Below are positions 1 to 5,930 of a stretch of 57,070 bases of DNA, one piece after another. Positions within the stretch are counted from its first letter, which is position 1, and each line of letters starts with the position of its first letter. Location: assembly GCA_964396685.1 (NCBI GenBank), contig CAYNFS010000007.1, forward strand, positions 1-57,070, in the 5' to 3' direction. The DNA comes from CAYNFS01 sp964396685. GTDB taxonomy: Bacteria; Patescibacteriota; Doudnabacteria; UBA920; 2-01-FULL-46-14. A model generated the notes under the pieces. The model made no database searches. It was not told the DNA's origin and saw only the letters and a program-made list of their open reading frames with translations. Position numbers and translations under genes: made by a program.

Positions 1-135
1 CTCTCGCGCCTTCCGTGCGAAACTTTTTACCTTAAATCGCTAAAGAGCGATTCAGTTTACCGAATTGCTCAGCAGACCCCGAGAGGATTTTCTTGGTTCG
101 GGATTCTTCAGCGTCGGCTCCCGATGGGCCGGAAA
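1..135 (-). repeat. Conserved 3' tail element, copy A
   Basis: This block lies just downstream of the minus-strand gene at 139-636 and matches 4455-4595, which lies at the same place behind the unrelated gene at 4600-5130. The two copies are nearly identical over the outer half (about 55 bases) and again near the gene (CAGCGTCGGCTCCCGATGGG), with a more variable middle. On the minus strand it contains a small hairpin, AATCGCT-CTTT-AGCGATT. The copy may continue beyond the window edge. It could be a 3' UTR structure, a terminator region or a recombination border. Confidence 0.7.
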
Positions 136-138
136 AAC

Positions 139-636
139 CTACCGGCCGATGACGTCCAAGATCGCCCCTAAAGCGACCTGGCCGTCGAACTCCCCGTACA
201 CCCGGCCGGAGGCGAGCTGGCGGACCTCGGCGATCGGGGATGGCGCAAACCGCACCAACCCCCGAACGGCCACGATCTGGCCGTTCTCCGACCGGATGGC
301 CGAGGAGATGGTGTCCGGGGCATATACGTCATTCCGCCCCAGATCTGCGGCCCGCTGGGCCACCGGCAGACTGACGATGTAAATCGTCCGCTCTGCCGGC
401 TCCGGGAGCCCTACGATATCACCGAGCTTTCGCTCTACGACATTGAAGTTTCCGCCGTCCGGCCACCCGGCCGGCTCATCGGCGGCCAGATAGCCCTGGC
501 CATCTGGCCGGTCCCGCGTTTCCAGTCGCGCGAGACCAGAGGAGGGAATCGTGATATCCCGCCCCTCGCCATAGTTGATTCCGTTTCCCGTCACGCGCAA
601 CGTGACGGGGTCGGGAGTAAAATTCAGCAATTTCAT
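139..636 (-). CDS. Hypothetical protein, mobile-element style
   Basis: A 165-residue protein of unknown function. The ATG at 636 is chosen because GAGGTGA lies just before it. It opens with NFTPDPVTL, has GLPEPAERTIYIVS in the middle and ends with a RNDVYAPDT...GQIVAVRG stretch. From memory this resembles short proteins of phages and integrative elements that begin with N-(L/F)-TPH; that family has no known role, and the match is unverified. No signal peptide or membrane segment is visible. The gene sits between a structured leader and a tail element that also frame the gene at 4600-5130, so it looks like the interchangeable part of a cassette. Confidence 0.65.
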   Translation of the reverse strand: MKLLNFTPDPVTLRVTGNGINYGEGRDITIPSSGLARLETRDRPDGQGYLAADEPAGWPDGGNFNVVERKLGDIVGLPEPAERTIYIVSLPVAQRAADLGRNDVYAPDTISSAIRSENGQIVAVRGLVRFAPSPIAEVRQLASGRVYGEFDGQVALGAILDVIGR

Positions 637-680
637 TCTCACCTCTGCGAACCAGAAAAGAGCTTCCGCATTTGATCGTG

Positions 681-846
681 CTTGCGGAAAGCAAACTGGA
701 TACTTTCTTTTTTTGTCTTGCTGTTTCATGAAATCCCTGACCCAATTTTATTGGCGTCGGGGCAAACCAGCAATCCAACAGACTGGATTCCCCGATCAAG
801 TCGGGGAATGACAATTAATACAAATACCCAGATCGCTTTCCGCAAG
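681..846 (-). promoter_or_regulatory. Long-range RNA stem in leader A
   Basis: On the minus strand CTTGCGGAAAGC (846-835) pairs perfectly with GCTTTCCGCAAG (692-681). The pairing extends inward through CTGG and CCAG, with two mismatches. The loop of about 140 nt is unrelated to the loop of the matching stem at 5290-5466, while the stem itself is kept. Confidence 0.6.
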
Positions 847-852
847 AATATT

Positions 853-864
853 TTTTCAAAGTGC
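853..864 (-). promoter_or_regulatory. boxA-like site (degenerate)
   Basis: Reads GCACTTTGAAAA on the minus strand, a weaker version of the AGTTCTTTGAAAA and TGTTCTTTGAAAA sites at 2488-2500, 3390-3402 and 5473-5485. The better copies match the boxA antitermination sequence known from rRNA leaders of Gram-positive bacteria. Confidence 0.4.
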
Positions 865-1034
865 TAATCCGCCGATGAGGCGGGGACTAATCCTCCTTTT
901 CCCAAATTCCAAGCCATGATTTTGAAAATCACGGTCTGGAGAATGGGCCCAGCACCAGATCCGAAAGTGTCGTATCTGATGCTGGGTGTAGAGGAAGCAT
1001 GCTCGAGTGCTGATTGAGCAACTCCCTCCAGAGA

Positions 1035-1072
1035 TTTACCCCGTCACCAGACTGATAGGTGCCGGGGTTTAC
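1035..1072 (+). repeat. Short TTTACCCC inverted element
   Basis: TTTACCCCGTCACC and GGTGCCGGGGTTTAC form inverted arms around a loop of about 9 nt, with TTTAC as a direct repeat at both borders. The arms match the ends of the 217-bp insertion at 3901-4124, so this may be a minimal member of the same family. Confidence 0.5.
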
Positions 1073-1174
1073 TGCAAATTCCTCCTGTCTATTTTGACAG
1101 TGTTTGTCCGGATTCTACACGCCAGACTTCACGAGCGGTTGTTTAAATGACTCGTCCGCCAAAAGTCAATAGCG

Positions 1175-1870
1175 TTAGAGCGCGGCAACGTGCGGGCAGT
1201 CCCACTCCGCCTTACGGGGCGGGTGGTTGTAAAACCAACTGGCGGCCAACTCCCCCAGCTTCCAGAGGATTTCGGCGGACGTCACCCGCCACGGCGAGTG
1301 AACGTTGATACCCCTGGTTGGCCGCGGCTTGTACCTGCACTCCTGGCAAGTGACGAACATACCCCGTTCGCCGCTCGCGAAGGTTTCTACATGTACGTAG
1401 AACGTGCGCTCGTCAAGCGCACGCCTCCATGCAGCTTCCGTGATGCCGCTGGTCTCGGCCAGTTCGGCGTCTAGCCCGCCCCTGACCAGCAGGCCTCCCT
1501 CGACGGGCAAGCCAACTTCCTGGAGGAATTGGTACGCGTAAGCGCTGTTATGCCGGCCAGTGCGCACCTGCCACTCGGCCCACAGCCGTCTTGCTTCTTC
1601 GGCGTCCACCTTACCATCGGTAGCGCCGCCACGGGTGTTTACAACGCCGTAGCGATTATCTCCGAAGATGTGCTCCAGCACATCCTCCGGTTCATAGCAG
1701 ACGACGGTGCTGCCCGCCGTTGACTCGAACCGGCCGCTGACCAGTTCGCCGTTGGGCTTGCGCCGCTTTGACGAGCCGCAAAGGTCAAGCGAACAATTTC
1801 CCTCGCGCACGTCGCGCGAGGACCACCGCCGAGGGTAGGCTTCGGTGAGGACAGAAGTCATGGTGGTCAT
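1175..1870 (-). CDS. Hypothetical protein
   Basis: A protein of 231 residues (228 if the second ATG at 1861 is used) with no family I recognise. It has an acidic segment, DGKVDAEEARRLW, and a CQEC pair about 50 residues from the end that could bind a metal, though no second pair is obvious. No signal peptide or membrane helix is seen. Its start lies 3 nt beyond the stop of the gene at 1874-2368, so the two are almost certainly cotranscribed. Base composition is GC-richer than the housekeeping genes further along, consistent with acquired DNA. Confidence 0.6.
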   Translation of the reverse strand: MTTMTSVLTEAYPRRWSSRDVREGNCSLDLCGSSKRRKPNGELVSGRFESTAGSTVVCYEPEDVLEHIFGDNRYGVVNTRGGATDGKVDAEEARRLWAEWQVRTGRHNSAYAYQFLQEVGLPVEGGLLVRGGLDAELAETSGITEAAWRRALDERTFYVHVETFASGERGMFVTCQECRYKPRPTRGINVHSPWRVTSAEILWKLGELAASWFYNHPPRKAEWDCPHVAAL

Positions 1871-1873
1871 TGG

Positions 1874-2368
1874 TCACCGCCTTCCGATCTGGTCAAGCGC
1901 CGCTAGGCCGAGGCCAGGGTCGTTAGCGATGCCGGCCATTTTGTAGCAGCTTTCCAAAAAAAACCGGAGCTGCTTCCGACGAAGCCATGCCTGGAACCCC
2001 GGGCTTTGCGCCTCCTCAATACTGTAGAGGAGGGTGAACTTGACCGGGATTTTTTCAGCCCGATCAAGTCCCAAGCGGGTCGCCGCGGCGATCCTACACC
2101 ACCTTTCGTCGTTCCTCGCAAACTTCGCGAGGATGCTGATCGGCGGGTCCACCGGATAGGTCTCCGAGACCCGCAGGCGTTCCAGATCTTCGTCGGAGAC
2201 ACGCACGAGCGTGTTCCACCGGCGCCGGTCACGGTCCTTTGCCCAGGGGGGTGAAACGATATCCCCGCGGACGGAGTCGAGCCACCGCTTGGCCACGAGG
2301 ACGATCTCTTCCTTATCAATACCACCTTCGCCCAGCGTTTTCAGCAGGGCGATGTTCGTAGTTGCCAT
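1874..2368 (-). CDS. Hypothetical protein, first gene of a pair
   Basis: A 164-residue soluble protein of unknown function. The start at 2368 is preferred over upstream starts because AGGAGAGG precedes it at good distance and translation from there begins MATTNIALLK. It contains RDRRRWNTLVRV and a charged C-terminal half, FQAWLRRKQLRFFLESC. No catalytic motif is recognised. Upstream is a structured leader with a boxA-like site at 2488-2500. The next gene (1175-1870) follows within 3 nt. Confidence 0.6.
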   Translation of the reverse strand: MATTNIALLKTLGEGGIDKEEIVLVAKRWLDSVRGDIVSPPWAKDRDRRRWNTLVRVSDEDLERLRVSETYPVDPPISILAKFARNDERWCRIAAATRLGLDRAEKIPVKFTLLYSIEEAQSPGFQAWLRRKQLRFFLESCYKMAGIANDPGLGLAALDQIGRR

Positions 2369-2487
2369 TTCCTCTCCTTCATCCCCGCCTCTGGCAGGGA
2401 AGCACTCCTCGCGTTTGAATTCGCGGGAGGATTGCCAGTAACGAGCTTTAATGAGCTCACAAACGGCAATCCCCCCACGAACTTGTA

Positions 2488-2500
2488 TTTTCAAAGAACT
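2488..2500 (-). promoter_or_regulatory. boxA-like site
   Basis: AGTTCTTTGAAAA on the minus strand, matching the rRNA-leader boxA consensus of Gram-positive bacteria. It sits about 120 nt upstream of the gene starting at 2368 and ahead of two strong hairpins. Confidence 0.5.
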
Positions 2501-2608
2501 TCTTGTCCCGTCGAATGACGGGATCCCAAATTCCAAGCCATGATTTTGAAAATCACAGATTGGAGAATGGATCCTTCTTGTCCCATCGAAATAACGGGAA
2601 GATTTTTA

Positions 2609-2706
2609 CCTTTGCCTTAGCAAAGGCGGAATTGATTATCAGTTTCACCCAGCACTAACTTTTAGTGCTCGGGTAAATTGACAAGCAGTTCTGCGCTTGC
2701 TAGGAT
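2609..2706 (+). repeat. Promoter-bearing repeat, copy 1
   Basis: A repeat of roughly 100 bp also present at 3531-3628 and 5514-5604. It carries the palindromes CCTTTGC-CTTA-GCAAAGG and AGCACTAA-CTT-TTAGTGCT, then TTGACA (2678-2683), a 17-bp spacer and TAGGAT (2701-2706). All three copies keep the 17-bp spacing although the spacer sequence varies, which supports promoter function. It drives the toxin-antitoxin pair at 2717-3388. Confidence 0.75.
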
Positions 2707-2716
2707 TGAAATGCGT

Positions 2717-2959
2717 ATGACTACTCAAACTGGAAAAATCAAAAATGGTGCTATTGTTCTTCCTCGGTCGCTGCGCAAGGCTTGGCAGAAGACGGATGTT
2801 TTGGTGTTTACAGCAGACGATACTTTAATTATCAAAAAAGTTCAAAAACCTCTCGGAACGGCATGGCAGGAATATGGAGCCAAACTTGCCAGGAACAGAA
2901 AGAAAATCCCTTCACGACTTTTAAACGAAGCGGCGAGATGGGCAAAAAGCAGGTCCTAG
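2717..2959 (+). CDS. AbrB/MazE-like antitoxin
   Basis: An 80-residue protein whose N-terminal half (TGKIKNGAIVLPRSLRKAW, then a DVLVFTADDTLIIKK strand pair) has the look of a SpoVT/AbrB swapped-hairpin DNA-binding domain. The C-terminal half is basic and probably binds the toxin. An ATG at 2711 is also possible, but the predicted transcription start (about 2713) favours 2717. The PIN-domain gene starts 3 nt after its stop. Together they look like a type II toxin-antitoxin operon in which this protein neutralises the nuclease and represses the promoter; the repression is inferred from the family. Confidence 0.75.
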   Translation: MTTQTGKIKNGAIVLPRSLRKAWQKTDVLVFTADDTLIIKKVQKPLGTAWQEYGAKLARNRKKIPSRLLNEAARWAKSRS

Positions 2960-2962
2960 AAT

Positions 2963-3388
2963 ATGCTTGTCGTCCTTGATACCAATGTTCTGCTTTCCGC
3001 TTTTCTTTGGCGAAAAGGACTCAAACCGATTTACGAAGCTATCAAAAATGGACGGATAACCCCTTGTTTTACCGAAGCCACCTGGTCAGAATTTCTCCGA
3101 GCGCTGAATTATCGCAAATTTGCCAAACAACTTAAGAAAATCAATATCGTTCCCGAAGAAATCGTAAAATTACTTTCCACTCGCGCTTCTTTCACTACTG
3201 CGCATTGGGAAATTCGGGAAATCAGAGACGATCCGTCAGATAATAATCTTCTCGCCTGCGCCTTATCTTCTGGCGCTTCTTTTATTGCTTCCGGCGACAA
3301 ACACTTGCTGAAACTCAAATCGTTTCAACGGATTCCAATAATCAAGCCTCGGGATTTTATTTCCTTTTTACGCGCCTCCTTAAGATAG
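2963..3388 (+). CDS. PIN-domain toxin (VapC-like ribonuclease)
   Basis: A 141-residue PIN nuclease. The first acidic residue is in LVVLDTNVLLSAFLW near the N-terminus, a second acidic site is in FTEATWSEFLRAL, and the third is in IRDDPSDNNLLACA, followed by FIASGDKHLL. This order fits the PIN-family toxin group (COG1569 type) that cleaves RNA with Mg2+ held by the acidic cluster. It is complete and in normal context behind the AbrB-like antitoxin. A boxA-like site in the opposite orientation lies just past its stop. Confidence 0.85.
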   Translation: MLVVLDTNVLLSAFLWRKGLKPIYEAIKNGRITPCFTEATWSEFLRALNYRKFAKQLKKINIVPEEIVKLLSTRASFTTAHWEIREIRDDPSDNNLLACALSSGASFIASGDKHLLKLKSFQRIPIIKPRDFISFLRASLR

Positions 3389-3389
3389 A

Positions 3390-3402
3390 TTTTCAAAGAA
3401 CA
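3390..3402 (-). promoter_or_regulatory. boxA-like site without a gene
   Basis: TGTTCTTTGAAAA on the minus strand, two bases past the PIN toxin stop. It points into the toxin gene and no minus-strand gene follows, so it is probably a leftover of a displaced cassette. Confidence 0.45.
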
Positions 3403-3467
3403 GCATCCGAATAGCGCGCCACGAATGCGCCCATCCGAATGAAAACCACTTTTCAGACCGCCATTTC

Positions 3468-3516
3468 CCTTTTTCCCTCCTCCCCTCTTTTTCCAAAGAG
3501 GGGCAGGGGGAGTTTT
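3468..3516. repeat. CCCCTCTTT/AAAGAGGGG palindromic repeat
   Basis: Intergenic member of the family found inside murD, polX, rarA and others: TTTCCCTC...CCCCTCTTTTTCCAAAGAGGGG...GGGGGAG forms an imperfect hairpin. Confidence 0.6.
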
Positions 3517-3530
3517 TGAAATACCAGTCT

Positions 3531-3628
3531 CCTTTGCCTTAGCAAAGGCGGAACTGGTTATCAAGTTCACCCAGCACTAACTTTTAGCGCTTGGGCAAAT
3601 TGACAAGCCATTCTGCCGCGGCTAGAAT
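3531..3628 (+). repeat. Promoter-bearing repeat, copy 2
   Basis: Second copy of the repeat at 2609-2706. TTGACA (3600-3605), 17 bp, TAGAAT (3623-3628). The start codon at 3635 lies exactly 6 nt after the -10 box, so the transcript should be leaderless. Confidence 0.75.
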
Positions 3629-3634
3629 AAAGTT

Positions 3635-3865
3635 ATGACTACCCTTACTATCCCCATTTCCAAAGATACCAAAGACAAACTGCGCCGTCTGGCTTTGCGA
3701 TACGGCTTCTCCTTGACCGAATTTTCTTCCAGAATTCTCGAGGAGTTAAATTCTGAATTTCCTGAAGAAAAACTCTCCGACTACCAGCATCCCCAACGAT
3801 TACGCGCGTCTCTTAGACGGGCGCTGGCCGATTTTCAAACTGGCCGCTTTTCAGACCAGCTATGA
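3635..3865 (+). CDS. Ribbon-helix-helix type antitoxin
   Basis: A 76-residue protein opening with MTTLTIPISKDTKDKLRRLA, a beta strand followed by two helices as in CopG/RelB-type repressors. The C-terminal part is acidic then basic and would wrap the toxin. Its stop overlaps the toxin start as ATGA (3862-3865), the usual coupling in these operons. Because the toxin gene is split by an insertion, this antitoxin is now an orphan unless the insert is lost. Confidence 0.75.
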   Translation: MTTLTIPISKDTKDKLRRLALRYGFSLTEFSSRILEELNSEFPEEKLSDYQHPQRLRASLRRALADFQTGRFSDQL

Positions 3866-4336
3866 AAATTCTCTATACTGATGAATTCCGCAAGCAGTTC
3901 GGTAAACCCCGTCACCACGGCTTTTTGAGCCGTGGCCTTTGGAATGGTATACCCTTCGGGAATATTTGACCACTCATCCACGGGTTTACCCCCACACCAG
4001 GAAGCCACGAGTATAAACTGGGTAGGAATGGTCTAAAATCAAGATGAATGATAATCCGCATGACGCAGTCATAAAGCCGTGGTGTGAGGGTTTACACCCG
4101 GGGCTTTCTGGTGACGGGGTAAACTGCCTGAAGAGGCGCAAAAACTTTACAGGAAACAAGAGCAGATTTTCTTGCGCGGCTGGAAGGATTCTCGTCTTCA
4201 TATAAAGAAAGTGGCTGACCATCCTTTGGCGTTTTCTTTCCGCATCACTCGACGCTACCGGGTGATTTTTGGTTTTGTCGCGGAAGAGACCGCTTTATTT
4301 TTGACAATCGGCCACCGCAAAGATATTTACCGATAG
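3862..4336 (+). pseudogene. RelE/ParE-type toxin split by an insertion
   Basis: The first 13 codons (MKILYTDEFRKQF, 3862-3900) and the last 70 codons (4124-4336, beginning LPEEAQKLYRKQ and ending FLTIGHRKDIYR) belong to one RelE/ParE-superfamily mRNA interferase. Removing 217 bp between two GGTAAAC repeats (3901-3907 and 4118-4124) restores a continuous 85-residue frame reading FGKLPEE. The C-terminal HRKDIYR is typical of the family. As it stands, translation from 3862 reaches a stop within the insert soon after entering it, so the toxin is inactive. The rest of the frame is undamaged, which suggests a recent event. Confidence 0.85.
3901..4124. mobile_element. 217-bp palindromic insertion element
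   Basis: The element lies between direct GGTAAAC repeats, counted once as part of its 217 bp. Its ends are inverted: CCCCGTCACCA on the left and TGGTGACGGGG on the right. Further hairpin-forming parts lie inside, such as CCACGGC-TTTTTGA-GCCGTGG at 3916-3935 and a TTTACCCCCACACCA stretch that also occurs at 18199-18214. It encodes nothing. Read on the minus strand, both borders are preceded by TTTAC, as would fit single-strand transposition by an IS200/IS605-type Y1 transposase acting in trans. That mechanism is inferred; no transposase is in the window. Confidence 0.7.
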
Positions 4337-4377
4337 ATTTTCAATGTACCAATTTTCAGAATTCAATTCTTATTTTG

Positions 4378-4404
4378 TCATTCCCGATTTAATCGGGAAT
4401 CCAG
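4378..4404. repeat. GTCATTCCCG/CGGGAATCC palindrome
   Basis: TCATTCCCGATT-TAATCGGGAATCC, a short dispersed palindrome. Related copies are at 785-812 and 32188-32219, with shorter CCCGTC-GACGGG variants at 2507-2527, 7839-7862 and 8648-8670. Confidence 0.6.
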
Positions 4405-4454
4405 AATTAAATTCTCAAAAAGGATTTGGAAGGCGCGAGGTGTGAGTGCTGCTC

Positions 4455-4595
4455 ACTCTCGCGCCTTCCGTGCGAAACTTTTTACCTTAAATCGCTAAAG
4501 AGCGATTCAGCCCGCCGAATTGCTCGACAAGCCCCGAGGAAGGAATTTTTTCCTCGGTTCGGGATTGTTCAGCGTCGGCTCCCGATGGGCCCGCG
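4455..4595 (-). repeat. Conserved 3' tail element, copy B
   Basis: Second copy of the block at 1-135, immediately downstream of the gene at 4600-5130. On the minus strand it adds a hairpin of CCGAGGAA with TTCCTTCCTCGG, absent in that exact form from copy A, followed by the shared AATCGCT/AGCGATT hairpin. Confidence 0.7.
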
Positions 4596-4599
4596 GGAA

Positions 4600-5130
4600 C
4601 TAAAGGCTGACGAGAGCCAGCTCCGCTTTGAGTTCGGCGGCGGCCTCGTCGATCTTTTGGGCATAGTAGCCCGCGAGATCGAACTTGCCGCACTTGTATA
4701 TGGTGATATCACGGGTGATATCACCCCTTCCCCAATCATCATGGTCACGCTTCTCGTATACCACGATGAAATCGGGGAGGGTGTAACCACCCTCGGCAAG
4801 CTGCTCCCCGAGCGTCAGCGACGGCTCGGTATGGGTCTCCCCAGACTCTCCCTCGGTAACTTCGGGAATAAAATCCAGATAGGTCCTCCCATCGGCTAGC
4901 CAGATCGCCCGAGTCAGCCGATAATGATAGTGTCCCCCGCCAGACCACGAATACCGATCAATTTCCGCCTTGCTGTCCAGCAAGGCATCGTCTGTCCGCT
5001 GAACCCTGATCTCACGAATGAGACCCGGATCGGCAGGATCGGCATCAACATCGCTCTCCCGGATAAACTCTAAATACTCCGGCAGAAAAACAAACTCCCT
5101 TTTCAACAACTGAAACCTAAAGAAATTCAT
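4600..5130 (-). CDS. Hypothetical protein in cassette B
   Basis: A 176-residue protein of unknown function. The ATG at 5130 is chosen because AGGAGG lies 4-5 nt before it. It begins MNFFRFQLLKREFVFLPEYL and ends with an Ala/Glu-rich helix. The middle has SWSGGGHYHYRLTRAIWLADG and a beta-rich look. It shares no sequence with the gene at 139-636, although both the upstream leader stem and the downstream tail are shared. No signal peptide is visible. It is the second interchangeable gene within the same frame of noncoding sequence. Confidence 0.65.
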   Translation of the reverse strand: MNFFRFQLLKREFVFLPEYLEFIRESDVDADPADPGLIREIRVQRTDDALLDSKAEIDRYSWSGGGHYHYRLTRAIWLADGRTYLDFIPEVTEGESGETHTEPSLTLGEQLAEGGYTLPDFIVVYEKRDHDDWGRGDITRDITIYKCGKFDLAGYYAQKIDEAAAELKAELALVSL

Positions 5131-5289
5131 TTGCCCTCCTGGCAATTTTTTATGCTGGTTTTTCAGGTTCCCCCTGTACCGCCAGCTCGGCTATCGCGTA
5201 TTTTGACCCCGCCGGGCGGTCGCGCATCCCGTTTCTGGGATTTTTCTTGTTTTTTGACTAGAGCCTACGCTACCCCAGCTCCGGCTTTT

Positions 5290-5466
5290 CTTACGGAAAG
5301 CAAACTGGATACTTATGCTTTTTTCTCCCCTCCTGATGAGGAGGGGTGAGGGGAGGTCATAGTTAACTTCGCAGCTACAAAGTCCTCTACGACCCCCTCC
5401 TGCTCCCCCTCACGAGGGGGAGGATATCCATAAATAACCAGATCGCTTTCCGCAAGAACATATGGC
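5290..5466 (-). promoter_or_regulatory. Long-range RNA stem in leader B
   Basis: On the minus strand CTTGCGGAAAGC (5466-5455) pairs with GCTTTCCGTAAG (5301-5290). The single difference from copy A turns a G-C pair into G-U, so pairing is preserved. Adjacent CTGG and CCAG extend the stem as in copy A. The loop differs completely between copies. Confidence 0.6.
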
Positions 5467-5472
5467 ACTCAC

Positions 5473-5485
5473 TTTTCAAAGAACA
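5473..5485 (-). promoter_or_regulatory. boxA-like site, leader B
   Basis: TGTTCTTTGAAAA on the minus strand, a full match to the Gram-positive rRNA-leader boxA. About 30 nt upstream, within the promoter repeat, a minus-strand TTGATA-17 bp-TAGAAA promoter can be read, giving the rRNA-like order of promoter, boxA, stem. Confidence 0.5.
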
Positions 5486-5513
5486 TTTCCTCCTGCTATT
5501 TCTCGCCTGCTTT

Positions 5514-5604
5514 TCTAGCAAAGGCGGAATTGGTTATCAAGTTCATCCAGCACTAACTTTTAGTGCTCGGGTAAATTGACAAGCAATTCTGCCTGCACTA
5601 GAAT
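5514..5604 (+). repeat. Promoter-bearing repeat, copy 3
   Basis: Third copy, with TTGACA (5576-5581), 17 bp, TAGAAT (5599-5604). Behind it only a short decayed reading frame remains (5614-5733). Confidence 0.75.
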
Positions 5605-5613
5605 TTAATTATA

Positions 5614-5733
5614 ATGACGATTGAAGCAACGTCTGACAAATAGCCTCTCGTCGGGTTAGTGTTGGGTCGCACTCTCTGCTATCAAGGTCTTCACCCGGAT
5701 AGCTGGCGAATTATTGTTTCGGTCAAAATTTAG
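5614..5733 (+). pseudogene. Decayed short gene behind promoter copy 3
   Basis: The ATG at 5614 opens MTIEATSDK, then a TAG at codon 10, after which the same frame runs on for 29 codons with a protein-like stretch (TLCYQGLHPDSWRIIVSVKI) before a second stop. It sits where the antitoxin gene sits behind the other two promoter copies, so a dead toxin-antitoxin module is one explanation. Chance is another; the frame is short. Confidence 0.3.
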
Positions 5734-5872
5734 AGATTGCTTCGCTTGCGCTCGCAATGACATCTAAATTTTAACTTCTGTATTCCCTAATTCGCCGATT
5801 TGATCGCCGGCTTTGTTGCCCCCGCGTCTCCTGTGGCGCAGGTTTCGTAGTCCAGCTGGCGAAGAAAGTATT

Positions 5873-5930
5873 TATTCTGATCACTCACCCAAATCTGTCT
5901 CCTCTTGGGGAGCCGGGTGAATAATCAGAA
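5873..5930. other. Hairpin of about 58 nt
   Basis: TATTCTGATCACTCACCC (from 5873) is complementary, with few mismatches, to GGGTGAATAATCAGAA (5915-5930); the loop contains CTCTTGGGGAG. Nearby, GGCGAATTA (5705-5713 region) and TAATTCGCC (about 5788-5796) could also pair. No known RNA family is recognised. Confidence 0.35.

Larger units (their letters stand above)
637..1174 (-). other. Gene-free leader region of cassette A
   Basis: No gene is supported here. For the minus-strand gene at 139-636 it holds a long leader: a boxA-like site (853-864), then a long-range stem (835-846 with 681-692) enclosing a palindrome of the ATTCCCCGA/TCGGGGAAT type near 787-808. Next to it (900-955) is a stretch that matches 2527-2575, and beyond that the TTTACCCC-type inverted element at 1035-1072. 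The rest shows nothing recognisable. Confidence 0.55.
2369..2716. other. Divergent regulatory region
   Basis: No gene is supported. On the minus strand, reading toward 2368, there is a boxA-like site followed by two hairpins: GATTGCC...GGCAATC with an inner GAGCT/AGCTC stem, then CTCCCGCG...CGCGAGGAG. In the plus direction lies copy 1 of the promoter repeat (2609-2706). Between them are CCCGTC-type palindromes (2507-2527) and a copy of the sequence also found at 900-955. Confidence 0.6.

Noticed and set aside
3901..4124. Insertion sequence with its own transposase
   Set aside because: The element is only 217 bp and holds no frame long enough for a transposase.
5640..5930. tmRNA, RNase P RNA, SRP RNA or T-box leader
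   Set aside because: None of their conserved core sequences or end pairings were found on either strand; only local hairpins are present.
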